In this document: positions 35,926-44,444 of the stretch, one piece after another
Layout of the letters: every line of letters begins with the position of its first letter
Position numbering within the stretch: position 1 is the stretch's first letter
From: DATEDA01 sp963754305
Lineage (GTDB): Bacteria > Pseudomonadota > Gammaproteobacteria > Burkholderiales > SG8-39
Assembly: GCA_963754305.1 (NCBI GenBank)
Contig: CAVWFR010000037.1
Span: 1-64,000, forward strand
Reading direction: 5' to 3'
DNA length: 64,000 bases
Program-made: the position numbers and the translations under genes
The notes under the pieces: generated by a model
The model's database searches: none
Seen by the model: only the letters and a program-made list of their open reading frames with translations
Told to the model about the DNA's origin: nothing

Positions 35926-37275
35926 TCAGAGGGCGCTGCGAAACTCGCAGCCGGTCTTGGCCCTCACGTCGGCCAGCGTCACGCCGGGATGAAGCTCCGT
36001 CAGCACGAGGCCCTTGCCCGGCTCCACCTCGAACACGCAGAGATCGGTGATGATCAAGCTCACGACACCCTTGCCGGTGATCGGCAGCGTGCACGCTTCG
36101 AGGATTTTCGGCGTGCCGTCTTTCGCGGTGTGCTCCATCACCACGATCACGCGCTTCACGCCCGAGACCAGGTCCATGGCGCCGCCCGGGCCCTTCACCA
36201 TCTTGCCCGGCACCATCCAGTTGGCGAGATCGCCGTTCTCCGCCACTTCCAGCGCGCCGAGAACCGACAGATCGATATGCCCGCCGCGGATCATCGCGAA
36301 GGAATCGGAGCTGGAGAAAAAGCTCGAGCCGGGGATCGTGGTGATGGTCTGCTTGCCCGCGTTGATGAGATCGGGGTCCACCTTGTCCTCGGCCGGGAAC
36401 GGCCCGATGCCGAGCAGGCCGTTTTCGGACTGCAGCGTGACGTTGACGTTGGCCGGGATGTGATTCGCGACGAGCGTCGGGATGCCGATGCCGAGATTCA
36501 CGTAGTAGCCGTCCCGCAGCTCCCGGGCGGCGCGCTTGGCCATGAGGTCGCGGATCGGGGATTCCTTCTTCGACGCGGCTGCGCCCGAAACGGTACGGAA
36601 CTCGATGCGCTTCTCGTAGCCCGGGCCGCGGATGATGCGGTCGACGTAGATGCCCGGAAGGTGGATCTGGTCGGGGTCGAGAGCACCGACGTCCAGCAGC
36701 TCTTCCACTTCCGCAACGGTGACCCTGCCGCAGGTAGCGATCATCGGGTTGAAGTTGCGCGCCGTCTCGCGGAACACGAGGTTGCCCGACTTGTCGCCCT
36801 TCCACGCCTTGACGATGGAGAGATCCGCGCGAATCGACTTCTCGAGGACGTACTCTTTCCCGTCGAACACCTTGGTCTCCTTGCCCTCGGCGAGCTTGGT
36901 ACCGACCGCCGTGCGGGTGTAGAAACCGGGAATGCCGGCGCCGCCGGCGCGCAGCTTCTCGGCGAGCGTGCCCTGCGGAGTCAGCTGCAGCTCGAGCTCG
37001 CCCGCCAGCACCTGGCGCTCGAACTCCTTGTTCTCGCCGACGTAGGACGCGATCACTTTCGCGACCTGCCGGGTCTTGAGCAAGAGACCCATGCCGAAAT
37101 CGTCCACGCCGGCGTTGTTGCCGATGATCGTCAAGCCCTTGGCGCCGCTCTCCACCAGCGCCTGGATCAGGTTCTCGGGAATGCCGCAGAGGCCAAAGCC
37201 GCCGGCTGCGATCGTGATGTTGTCCCGCGCGAGCCCTTCTAGGGCGGCGGCGGCGGTCGGATACACTTTCTGCAC
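35926..37275 (-). CDS. Fused two-subunit 3-oxoacid CoA-transferase
   Basis: A 449-residue protein joining the ScoA-like half (VQKVYPTAAAALEG, then GGFGLCGIPENLI) to the ScoB-like half (from about 235, DLMAKRAARELRDGYYVNLG), whose SENGLLG holds the catalytic Glu. It moves CoA from succinyl-CoA to acetoacetate or similar keto acids. Bacteria usually encode the halves separately; the single chain is like the animal SCOT. The GTG at 37275 has AAGGAG eight bases upstream, while upstream frames have no good ribosome site. Confidence 0.92.
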   Translation of the reverse strand: MQKVYPTAAAALEGLARDNITIAAGGFGLCGIPENLIQALVESGAKGLTIIGNNAGVDDFGMGLLLKTRQVAKVIASYVGENKEFERQVLAGELELQLTPQGTLAEKLRAGGAGIPGFYTRTAVGTKLAEGKETKVFDGKEYVLEKSIRADLSIVKAWKGDKSGNLVFRETARNFNPMIATCGRVTVAEVEELLDVGALDPDQIHLPGIYVDRIIRGPGYEKRIEFRTVSGAAASKKESPIRDLMAKRAARELRDGYYVNLGIGIPTLVANHIPANVNVTLQSENGLLGIGPFPAEDKVDPDLINAGKQTITTIPGSSFFSSSDSFAMIRGGHIDLSVLGALEVAENGDLANWMVPGKMVKGPGGAMDLVSGVKRVIVVMEHTAKDGTPKILEACTLPITGKGVVSLIITDLCVFEVEPGKGLVLTELHPGVTLADVRAKTGCEFRSAL

Positions 37276-37348
37276 TCGATAATCTCCTTCAACGCTGGCG
37301 TGCACCCATTCGGACCGATCCGGGGGCGGATGCGGCTCGGACCATCCC

Positions 37349-37753
37349 TTACCCGTCGATGATCTGCCTGATTCTATCCGGCAGCGGCACCGACCGGCCC
37401 TGCGCGAGATCGATCCAGACCACTTTCGCCGCGCCCTCCGCATAGACCGTGTCGGGGTCGTAGCTCGGCCGCATCTCGAGCCAGGTCTCGAAGCTCGAGC
37501 GCCCCGCCTTGCCCGCGTACATGCGCACCGCCACGTCACCGGGGTACACGAGCTGCTTGATAAACGTGCAGCTCGCGTTGACGATCACCGGTCCCGCGCC
37601 CCGCGGGTCGGGCCGTGCGACGATCGCGTCGAACCAGGAGATCCGCGCCTGCTCCATGTACCGGAAATAGATCGTGTTGTTGACATGCCCCATCGCGTCC
37701 ATGTCGCCCCAGCGGATGGCGATGGCCTCGGTATGGACGTGCCTGCGCTTCAC
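37349..37753 (-). CDS. Acyl-CoA thioesterase, 4HBT hotdog family
   Basis: A 134-residue single hotdog of the YbgC/4-hydroxybenzoyl-CoA thioesterase type with IRWGDMDAMGHVNNTIYFRYMEQAR, the Asp-containing active-site helix. It hydrolyses acyl-CoA. The GTG at 37753 is chosen because the upstream in-frame sequence is not hotdog-like and overlaps the divergent promoter region. It lies 73 bp before the CoA-transferase gene on the same strand. Confidence 0.87.
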   Translation of the reverse strand: MKRRHVHTEAIAIRWGDMDAMGHVNNTIYFRYMEQARISWFDAIVARPDPRGAGPVIVNASCTFIKQLVYPGDVAVRMYAGKAGRSSFETWLEMRPSYDPDTVYAEGAAKVVWIDLAQGRSVPLPDRIRQIIDG

Positions 37754-37786
37754 GCTCTTGCCGGTCCGGTGGTACAGGTAGCGCTC

Positions 37787-37794
37787 ATTATAAT
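37787..37794. promoter_or_regulatory. Symmetric ATTATAAT between divergent genes
   Basis: The self-complementary ATTATAAT provides a perfect TATAAT -10 box on both strands, between the thioesterase (leftward) and ETF-QO (rightward) genes. No clear -35 box is seen on either side. A transcript from the rightward box would begin near 37801, supporting the ETF-QO start at 37833. Confidence 0.4.
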
Positions 37795-37832
37795 TGCCCG
37801 ACTCTTCCGCTTCGCTGCCACTGACAGGAACG

Positions 37833-39470
37833 ATGCCAATGCAACGCGAATCGATGCAGTACGACGTCGTGATAGTGGGCGGCGGTCCGTCCGGGCTAGC
37901 GTGCGCGATTCGCCTCAAGCAGCTCGCGCAGGCGAACGGTCGCGACGTCGGGGTGTGTGTGCTCGAGAAGGGCTCGGAGATCGGCGCGCATATCCTCTCC
38001 GGTGCGGTGCTCGAGCCGCGCGCGCTCGCCGAGCTCTTCCCCGATTGGAAGGCGCTCGGCGCACCCTTGAACACGCCCGCGGCCGAGGATCGCTTTCTCT
38101 TTCTGACCGAGTCGAAGGCCTGGCGTCTGCCGACGCCGCCGCAGATGGCGAACCACGGCAACTATGTCATCAGCCTCGGGAATCTGTGCCGGTGGCTCGG
38201 AGCTCAGGCCGAGGCGCTCGGCGTCGAGATCTACCCGGGTTTCGCTGCCGCGGAGGTGCTTTACGACGAGGAAGGCCGGGTTCGCGGCGTTGCCACCGGG
38301 GACATGGGGATCGGCAAGGACGGCGCGAAGACGGACGCCTACCAGCCGGGTATCGAGCTGCATGCGAGGCAGACCGTCTTCGCCGAGGGCTGTCGCGGCT
38401 CGCTCACGAAGACGCTGTTCGAGCGTTTCGCGCTCCGCGACGGCGTCGACCCGCAGACCTACGGCATCGGGATCAAGGAGCTGTGGGAGATGGATCCAAC
38501 CCGGCACCGGCCGGGGCTGGTGATTCATACGACGGGGTGGCCGCTCGACGCCCGGACCTATGGCGGCTCGTTCCTGTACCAACTCGAGGGAAACCAGGTC
38601 GCGGTCGGGTTCGTGGTCGGCCTCGACTACGAGAACCCCTACATCTCGCCGTACGAGGAGTTTCAGCGGTTCAAGACCCATCCCGAGATCCGCGGCTTCT
38701 TCGACGGTGCCCGGCGGATTGCGTACGGTTCGCGCGCGATCTCGGAAGGCGGATTTCAGTCGATCCCGAAGCTCACGTTCCCCGGCGGGCTGCTGGTCGG
38801 CGACAGTGCCGGCTTCTTGAACGTGCCGAAGATCAAGGGTACCCACACCGCCATGAAGTCGGGGATGACCGCCGCCGAGGCGCTGTTCGAGGCGCTGGGC
38901 GACGAGCGTGCGGTCGAGATCAAGCGCTACCCCGACCGCCTAAAGCAGACCTGGGTCTGGGACGAGCTCTATCGCGTGCGCAACATCCGCCCGGCTTTCC
39001 GCTGGGGGCTCTGGGGCGGGATCGCGTACTCGGCGGTCGACACCTACGTCTTCCAGGGCAAGGCGCCGTGGACGCTGCGCAATCACGCCGACCACACGGC
39101 GCTGAAGCCCGCGGCCCAGTTTCGCGCTATCCAGTATCCGAAACCCGACGGCAAGCTGACCTTCGACCGGCTCTCCTCGGTGTTCATCTCGAACACCAAC
39201 CACGAGGAGAACCAGCCCAGCCACCTGCAATTGAAAGATCCCGCGGTGCCGATCACGGTCAACCTCGCGCTCTACGACGCACCCGAGCAGCGCTATTGCC
39301 CGGCTGGGGTGTACGAAATCGTCCGGAACGAAGACGGCTCGAATCCCCGGCTGCAGATCAACGCCCAGAACTGCGTCCACTGCAAGACCTGCGACATCAA
39401 AGACCCGACGCAGAACATCAACTGGGTCGTCCCCCAGGGTGGCGGCGGGCCGAATTACCCCAACATGTAA
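37833..39470 (+). CDS. Electron transfer flavoprotein-ubiquinone oxidoreductase
   Basis: A 545-residue ETF-QO that passes electrons from reduced ETF to the quinone pool at the membrane. N-terminal FAD fold YDVVIVGGGPSGLACAIRL; internal GDSAGFLNVPKIKGTHTAMKSG; and a C-terminal 4Fe-4S site from YCPAGVYE plus NCVHCKTCDIKDP. The ATG at 37833 is preceded by AGGA; a longer frame from 37794 would start inside the -10 box. EtfAB and acyl-CoA dehydrogenase are encoded 1-5 kb downstream, giving the whole electron route from acyl-CoA. Confidence 0.95.
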   Translation: MPMQRESMQYDVVIVGGGPSGLACAIRLKQLAQANGRDVGVCVLEKGSEIGAHILSGAVLEPRALAELFPDWKALGAPLNTPAAEDRFLFLTESKAWRLPTPPQMANHGNYVISLGNLCRWLGAQAEALGVEIYPGFAAAEVLYDEEGRVRGVATGDMGIGKDGAKTDAYQPGIELHARQTVFAEGCRGSLTKTLFERFALRDGVDPQTYGIGIKELWEMDPTRHRPGLVIHTTGWPLDARTYGGSFLYQLEGNQVAVGFVVGLDYENPYISPYEEFQRFKTHPEIRGFFDGARRIAYGSRAISEGGFQSIPKLTFPGGLLVGDSAGFLNVPKIKGTHTAMKSGMTAAEALFEALGDERAVEIKRYPDRLKQTWVWDELYRVRNIRPAFRWGLWGGIAYSAVDTYVFQGKAPWTLRNHADHTALKPAAQFRAIQYPKPDGKLTFDRLSSVFISNTNHEENQPSHLQLKDPAVPITVNLALYDAPEQRYCPAGVYEIVRNEDGSNPRLQINAQNCVHCKTCDIKDPTQNINWVVPQGGGGPNYPNM

Positions 39471-39562
39471 CTGGAGTTACGGATGTTTTACATTAGGTAG
39501 GTTACTTAGGCTATTGATCAAGAACTCTTTACGAAATAGCTTGTTCTTCGGTTGCGATAGGT

Positions 39563-39572
39563 CGAACGTTCG
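39563..39572. promoter_or_regulatory. Candidate TetR operator
   Basis: CGAACGTTCG is a perfect 10-bp palindrome 15 bp upstream of the TetR-type gene in an AT-richer stretch (39471-39587) that probably holds its promoter. Self-regulation at such sites is usual for the family. Confidence 0.45.
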
Positions 39573-39587
39573 TGCTATTTTCAAGAC

Positions 39588-40199
39588 GTGAAAAAAGGCG
39601 ACCGTACCCGAACACTCATCTTGGACGATGCGCTCTCGCTTGCCGGCGAGGTCGGGCTCGAGGGTCTGAGCATCGGATCGCTGGCCGCCCGCCTCGGGCT
39701 TTCCAAGAGCGGGCTCTTCGCCCACTTCGGTTCCAAGGAAGACCTTCAACTCGCGACGCTGCGTCACGGGCAGCGGCGATTCGAGAGCGCCGTGTTCCGC
39801 CCTGCTCTCGACGCGCCGCGGGGGCTTCCCCGTCTGCGGTCGCTATTCGAGAACTGGCTCGCCTGGATTGCACGCACGCAGAAAAGAGGAGGCTGCGTCA
39901 TCGTGGCCGCCGCGACCGAGTACGACGACCGGCCGGGCGTGGTTCGCGAGACGCTGGTCGCCGGCCAGCGCGAGTTGCGCGGGGCGCTCGCGAAGGCGGT
40001 CAGGCTCGCGGTGGAGGAAGGTCACCTGCGGTCCGGGACCGACCCGTGGCAGGTCGTATTCGAGTTGCTGGGGATCGTTCTTGCGGCCCACCACGACCGC
40101 GGCCTGCTTGACGACCGGCGCGCACTCGACCGCGCGCGGGCAGCGTTCGACCGCCTGATCGACGCGCACGCGCCGCGGGCCATGGAGACCATCGAATGA
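39588..40199 (+). CDS. TetR-family transcriptional regulator
   Basis: A 203-residue regulator. The N-terminal helix-turn-helix reads ILDDALSLAGEVGLEGLSIGSLAARLGLSKSGLFAHFGSKEDL in order, the normal TetR_N pattern, and the C-terminal ligand domain resembles the TetR_C group with FENWLAWIA and GGCVIVAAATEYDDRPG. The start is GTG. It lies 117 bp after ETF-QO and overlaps a GNAT gene (ATGA). A fatty-acyl-CoA ligand would fit the neighbours but is inference. Confidence 0.92.
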   Translation: MKKGDRTRTLILDDALSLAGEVGLEGLSIGSLAARLGLSKSGLFAHFGSKEDLQLATLRHGQRRFESAVFRPALDAPRGLPRLRSLFENWLAWIARTQKRGGCVIVAAATEYDDRPGVVRETLVAGQRELRGALAKAVRLAVEEGHLRSGTDPWQVVFELLGIVLAAHHDRGLLDDRRALDRARAAFDRLIDAHAPRAMETIE

Positions 40200-40795
40200 A
40201 CGTGACTCGTCAGCTCGAACTGGCCCCGCTCACCCAATCCTGGCCCCTGCTTCACGCCCATTCGCTGACGGTCCGCGCGCTGCGCCCGGAAGACGCGGAT
40301 CTCGAGGCGCGCTTCGGCCTCGCGCTGTCGGCCGAGAGCCGCTACGACCGGTTCCTCACCGGCGGGGTCAAGCTGGACGAGGCGCTGCTCCGGCGCCTGG
40401 TGAACGTCGACTTCTCGCGCGACATGGCACTGATCGCGGTCGTGACTCTCTCCGGGGTCGAAACGCCGGTAGGCATCGCGCGCTATGCGCTCGCGCCCGA
40501 TGACAGCGCGGCGGAGATCGCCGTCACCGTTGCCGACTCCTGGCAGGGGTGCGGGCTCGGCCGCCTGCTCCTCGAGCGCCTGATCGAGGTGGCGCGCCGG
40601 AACGGCGTGCGCTGTCTGACGGGCGACGTGCTGGCGACGAACGCGCGGATGATCAGGCTCGCCCAGCGTCTCGGTTTCCGCGTCGTCTTGCACCCCGAGG
40701 GGGCGACGCTGCGACTCTTATCCAAGGCGCTCGACGACGAGCTTCAGGCATTCGTCGGCGCGCCTGCAGCGGCGGCGCCGGACACCGAAGCCTGA
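40196..40795 (+). CDS. GNAT-family N-acetyltransferase
   Basis: A 199-residue acetyltransferase with the acetyl-CoA binding motif VADSWQGCGLGRLLLERL and the following LTGDVLATNARMIRLAQRLGF, resembling the GNAT domains in Pat-type protein acetyltransferases. It is translationally coupled to the TetR gene. Protein lysine acetylation of acyl-CoA enzymes is possible but not shown. The 3' end meets the convergent acyl-CoA dehydrogenase gene. Confidence 0.87.
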   Translation: MNVTRQLELAPLTQSWPLLHAHSLTVRALRPEDADLEARFGLALSAESRYDRFLTGGVKLDEALLRRLVNVDFSRDMALIAVVTLSGVETPVGIARYALAPDDSAAEIAVTVADSWQGCGLGRLLLERLIEVARRNGVRCLTGDVLATNARMIRLAQRLGFRVVLHPEGATLRLLSKALDDELQAFVGAPAAAAPDTEA

Positions 40796-40802
40796 ACGAC
40801 GG

Positions 40803-42593
40803 CTAGAACTGCTCCTCGGCCAGCGCCATCACACCCGGGGCGCCCTGGACGATCGCATCGCGCAGCCCCGACGCTCGCGACAGGGAGTGGTCGGCGAAAA
40901 AGCGTGCGGTCGCAATCTTCGCCTCCAGAAAGTTCTTGTCGCCTTCGGCGCTGGCGAGCTTGCGCTGCGCGGCGAGCGCTGCCCGCGCCATCTGCCACCC
41001 GCCGCATACGATCCCCATCAACTCGAGGAACGGCACCGCACCCGCGTGCACCGCCTTGACGTCGGTGCCGTAGGTCGCAACGATCCAGTCCACGCACTCC
41101 CCGGCCGCTCTCGCGCCCGCCGCAAGCCGCAAGCGGATCGCTTTGAACGCCTCGCCCGGAGCCTGCGCGAGATCGGCGTCGAGCGCGCCGATCGCCTTCA
41201 GCACCGCCTTCGCGGTCGCCCCGCCCTCGCGCGCGATCTTGCGCCCGATAAGGTCGTTCGCCTGGATTCCCGTGGTGCCTTCATAGATCGTCGTGATGCG
41301 CGCGTCGCGCATGAACTGCGCCGCGCCCGTCTCTTCGATGAAGCCCATCCCCCCATGCACCTGGATGCCGAGCGAGGCCACCGCGATCGATGATTCGGTC
41401 GACCAGCCCTTGACGATCGGGATCATCAGGTCGACGAACGCCTGGCTGCGGGCACGCTCGTCCTTGTCCGGGTGATGATGTGCCTTGTCCAGGGCGCCGG
41501 CCACGACGTAGGCGAGCGCGCGCGTCGCCTCGGCTTGCGCCTTCATGCTCATGAGCATGCGGCGCACGTCGGGGTGCTTGATGATCGGCGCCGGCTTCGA
41601 GCCCGAGCCGCCGAGCTCCCGGCTCTGGAGCCGCTCTTTCGCATAGGCGAGCGCCTTCTGGTACGCGGCCTCGCAGATCGCGACGCCCTCCATCCCGACC
41701 GCGAACCGTGCCGCGTTCATCATGATGAACATGTACTCGAGGCCACGGTTTTCTTCGCCGATGAGGTACGCAATCGCGCCCTCCTTGTCCCCGTAGGCCA
41801 TCACCGCGGTCGGGCTCGCGTGGATACCGAGCTTGTGCTCGATCGACACGCAGCGCACGTCGTTGCGCGCGCCGAGGCTACCGTCCGGTTTGACGAGATA
41901 CTTGGGCACGATGAAGAGCGAGATGCCCTTCACGCCCTCGGGCGCATCGGGCGTCCGCGCGAGCACGAGGTGCAGGATGTTCTCCGCCAGGTCGTGCTCG
42001 CCGTAGGTGATGAAGATCTTCTGGCCGTAGATCCGGTAGTGGCCGGCCTCTGGAACTGCCTTCGCCTTCACGAGCGCGAGGTCCGAGCCGGCTTGCGGCT
42101 CGGTGAGGTTCATCGTGCCGGTCCAGGTCCCCTCGATCATCTTCGGCAGGTACGTGGCCTTCTGCGCGTCCGACCCGCGCAGGAGCAGCGCCTCGATCGC
42201 GCCGCCGGTGAGCAGCGGGCAGAGCGAGAAGGAAAGATTCGCCGACTTCCACATCTCCATCACCGGCGCGGCGACGAGCTTGGGCAGCCCCTGGCCCCCG
42301 AACTCGGCCGGAAACTGGAGCGCGTTCCACCCCCCCTCGACGAACTGCCGGTAGGCTTGCTTGAAGCCCTTCGGCGTAGTGACCTCGCCGTCGTGCCACA
42401 CCGAGCCCTCCTGATCGCCCGGCCGGTTGAGCGGCGCCAGCACCGCTGCGGCGAACTTCGCGTTCTCCTCCAGGATCTGCTCGACGAGCCCGGCGGCGAG
42501 CTCCTCGTTTCCCGGCAGCCGCGCGATCTCGTCGAACCCTGCGAGCTCGTGCAGCACGAACTGCATGTCGCGAAGCGGCGCGCTGTAGCTCAT
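40803..42593 (-). CDS. Acyl-CoA dehydrogenase, DmdC-like large type
   Basis: A 596-residue flavoprotein with the FAD and substrate motifs MNLTEPQAGSDLA and KIFITYGEHD, and the catalytic Glu in IYEGTTGIQANDLIGRK. Its length and C-terminal extension match the group that includes 3-methylmercaptopropionyl-CoA dehydrogenase (DmdC), but most members act on ordinary acyl-CoAs, so the substrate is open. It overlaps etfA by 4 bp and passes electrons to EtfAB. Confidence 0.92.
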   Translation of the reverse strand: MSYSAPLRDMQFVLHELAGFDEIARLPGNEELAAGLVEQILEENAKFAAAVLAPLNRPGDQEGSVWHDGEVTTPKGFKQAYRQFVEGGWNALQFPAEFGGQGLPKLVAAPVMEMWKSANLSFSLCPLLTGGAIEALLLRGSDAQKATYLPKMIEGTWTGTMNLTEPQAGSDLALVKAKAVPEAGHYRIYGQKIFITYGEHDLAENILHLVLARTPDAPEGVKGISLFIVPKYLVKPDGSLGARNDVRCVSIEHKLGIHASPTAVMAYGDKEGAIAYLIGEENRGLEYMFIMMNAARFAVGMEGVAICEAAYQKALAYAKERLQSRELGGSGSKPAPIIKHPDVRRMLMSMKAQAEATRALAYVVAGALDKAHHHPDKDERARSQAFVDLMIPIVKGWSTESSIAVASLGIQVHGGMGFIEETGAAQFMRDARITTIYEGTTGIQANDLIGRKIAREGGATAKAVLKAIGALDADLAQAPGEAFKAIRLRLAAGARAAGECVDWIVATYGTDVKAVHAGAVPFLELMGIVCGGWQMARAALAAQRKLASAEGDKNFLEAKIATARFFADHSLSRASGLRDAIVQGAPGVMALAEEQF

Positions 42594-43522
42594 CCAAGCT
42601 CCTTGACGAGCTCGGGGACCACCTTGAAGAGATCGCCCACGATGCCGTAATCGGCGACCTGGAAGATCGGCGCCTCCTCGTCCTTGTTGATCGCCACGAT
42701 GACCCGGCTGTCCTTCATCCCCGCCAGGTGCTGGATCGCCCCGGAGATCCCGACCGCGATGTACAGGTCGGGGGCGACGATCTTGCCGGTCTGACCGACC
42801 TGCCAGTCGTTGGGCACGAAGCCGGCATCCACCGCCGCGCGGCTCGCACCCATCGCCGCGTTCAGCTTGTCGGCGACCGGCTCGAGCAGTTTGAAGTTCT
42901 CGCCCGAGCCCATGCCGCGTCCACCCGAGACGATGATCCGGGCCGCGGTCAGCTCCGGGCGCTCGCTCTTGGTCAGCTCGCGCCCGACCAAGCTCGCGAG
43001 GCCGGAGTCGGCCGCGGCGGGAACGGGCTCGATCACGGCGCTGCCGCCGCCCGCCGGCACCGCGTCGAACCCCGTCGAGCGGACCGTCACCACCTTGATC
43101 GGATCCCGCGACTGCACGGTCGCGAGCGCGTTGCCGGCATAGATCGGCCGCACGAACGTGTCGGCGCTCTTGACCGCACTGATCTCCGAAACTTGCGCGA
43201 CGTCGAGCAGCGCCGCGACCCGCGGCATGAAATTCTTGCCGAACGTCGTTGCCGGCGCGAGGACGTGGGTGTAGTCCTTCGCCAGCCCTGCGACGAGCGC
43301 CGCGAGATTTTCGGCCAGCTGGTCCTTGTAGTGGCCGGCTTCGGCGACGAGCACCTTGGCGATGCCCTGCACCTGGCTCGCCGCTTGAGCCACAGCCTGG
43401 CAGCCGGCACCGGCCACGAGGACGTGGGTATCTCCGCCGATCTGCTTCGCCGCGCCGAGCGTGTGCAGGGTTGACGGTTTGAGGCTCGCGTTGTCGTGCT
43501 CGGCGATGACGAGAATGGGCAT
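42590..43522 (-). CDS. etfA: Electron transfer flavoprotein alpha subunit
   Basis: A 310-residue EtfA carrying the FAD site: RIIVSGGRGMGSGENF, then QVGQTGKIVAPDLYIAVGISGAIQHLAG and NKDEEAPIFQVADYGIVGDLF. It forms the heterodimer with EtfB encoded 68 bp upstream. Length is standard. Confidence 0.96.
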   Translation of the reverse strand: MPILVIAEHDNASLKPSTLHTLGAAKQIGGDTHVLVAGAGCQAVAQAASQVQGIAKVLVAEAGHYKDQLAENLAALVAGLAKDYTHVLAPATTFGKNFMPRVAALLDVAQVSEISAVKSADTFVRPIYAGNALATVQSRDPIKVVTVRSTGFDAVPAGGGSAVIEPVPAAADSGLASLVGRELTKSERPELTAARIIVSGGRGMGSGENFKLLEPVADKLNAAMGASRAAVDAGFVPNDWQVGQTGKIVAPDLYIAVGISGAIQHLAGMKDSRVIVAINKDEEAPIFQVADYGIVGDLFKVVPELVKELG

Positions 43523-43590
43523 GGTGAACTCCTTACGTAACCGGATCCGGGCCTACGCCGGGATGATCGCGTTCGCACGCGCTTGCGTGC

Positions 43591-44343
43591 TCACGAGATC
43601 ACTTTCGCTTCGCCGCGCAGCTTCTCGATCAGCGCTTTCGCGTCGGCGACTTTGATGCCGGCCTTGCGCTTCGGCGGTTCCTCGACCTTTAGCGTCGCGA
43701 TCCGCGGGGCGACATCGACGCCGAGCGCCTCGGGCTTCAGCATCTCCAGCGGCTTCTTCTTCGCCTTCATGATGTTCGGCAGCGTAACGTAACGTGGCTC
43801 GTTCAGCCGCAAGTCGGTCGTCACCACCGCCGGCAGCTTGATCGACACCGTCTCCAGCCCACCGTCGACCTCGCGCGTGACCTGCGCGAGCCCGCCTTCG
43901 AGCTTCACCTTCGATGCGAAGGTCGCTTGCGGCCAGCCGAGGAGCGCCGCGAGCATCTGCCCGGTCTGGTTGCAGTCGTCGTCGATTGCCTGCTTGCCCA
44001 TCACGACGAGCTGCGGACTCTCCTTGTCGACGATCGCCTTGAGCAGCTTTGCGACCGCCAGCGGCTGCAGCTCGACATCGGTCTCGACGAGGAGCGCGCG
44101 GTCGGCACCTAGCGCGAGTGCAGTGCGCAGGGTTTCCTGGCACGCCAGGACGCCGCACGATACGGCGACGATCTCGGTTGCGATGCCGGCCTCCTTCAGC
44201 CGCACCGCCTCCTCCACCGCGATCTCGTCGAACGGGTTCATCGCCATCTTGACGTTCGCGAGCTCGACACCGGTGCCATCGGCCTTGACCCGGACCTTGA
44301 CGTTCGCGTCGACGACGCGCTTGATCGGAACGAGAACTTTCAT
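43591..44343 (-). CDS. etfB: Electron transfer flavoprotein beta subunit
   Basis: A 250-residue EtfB beginning MKVLVPIKRVVDANVKVRV, with the AMP-binding region and the signature VGKQAIDDDCNQTGQMLAALLGWPQAT-like segment (here VMGKQAIDDDCNQTGQ). The start at 44343 matches the family; nine upstream in-frame residues are not conserved. A TAAAAT box lies about 30 bp upstream (44373-44378) but has no clear -35 partner. Confidence 0.96.
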   Translation of the reverse strand: MKVLVPIKRVVDANVKVRVKADGTGVELANVKMAMNPFDEIAVEEAVRLKEAGIATEIVAVSCGVLACQETLRTALALGADRALLVETDVELQPLAVAKLLKAIVDKESPQLVVMGKQAIDDDCNQTGQMLAALLGWPQATFASKVKLEGGLAQVTREVDGGLETVSIKLPAVVTTDLRLNEPRYVTLPNIMKAKKKPLEMLKPEALGVDVAPRIATLKVEEPPKRKAGIKVADAKALIEKLRGEAKVIS

Positions 44344-44444
44344 CGGGGGTGCCTTTGCGAAGGGTGTCATCGATTTTAGCCGATAGCGTTTGCCGAGGGC
44401 CTGTTACCCTCCCGGCCGCACCGAGCCCATCCGACGGAGCCCCC

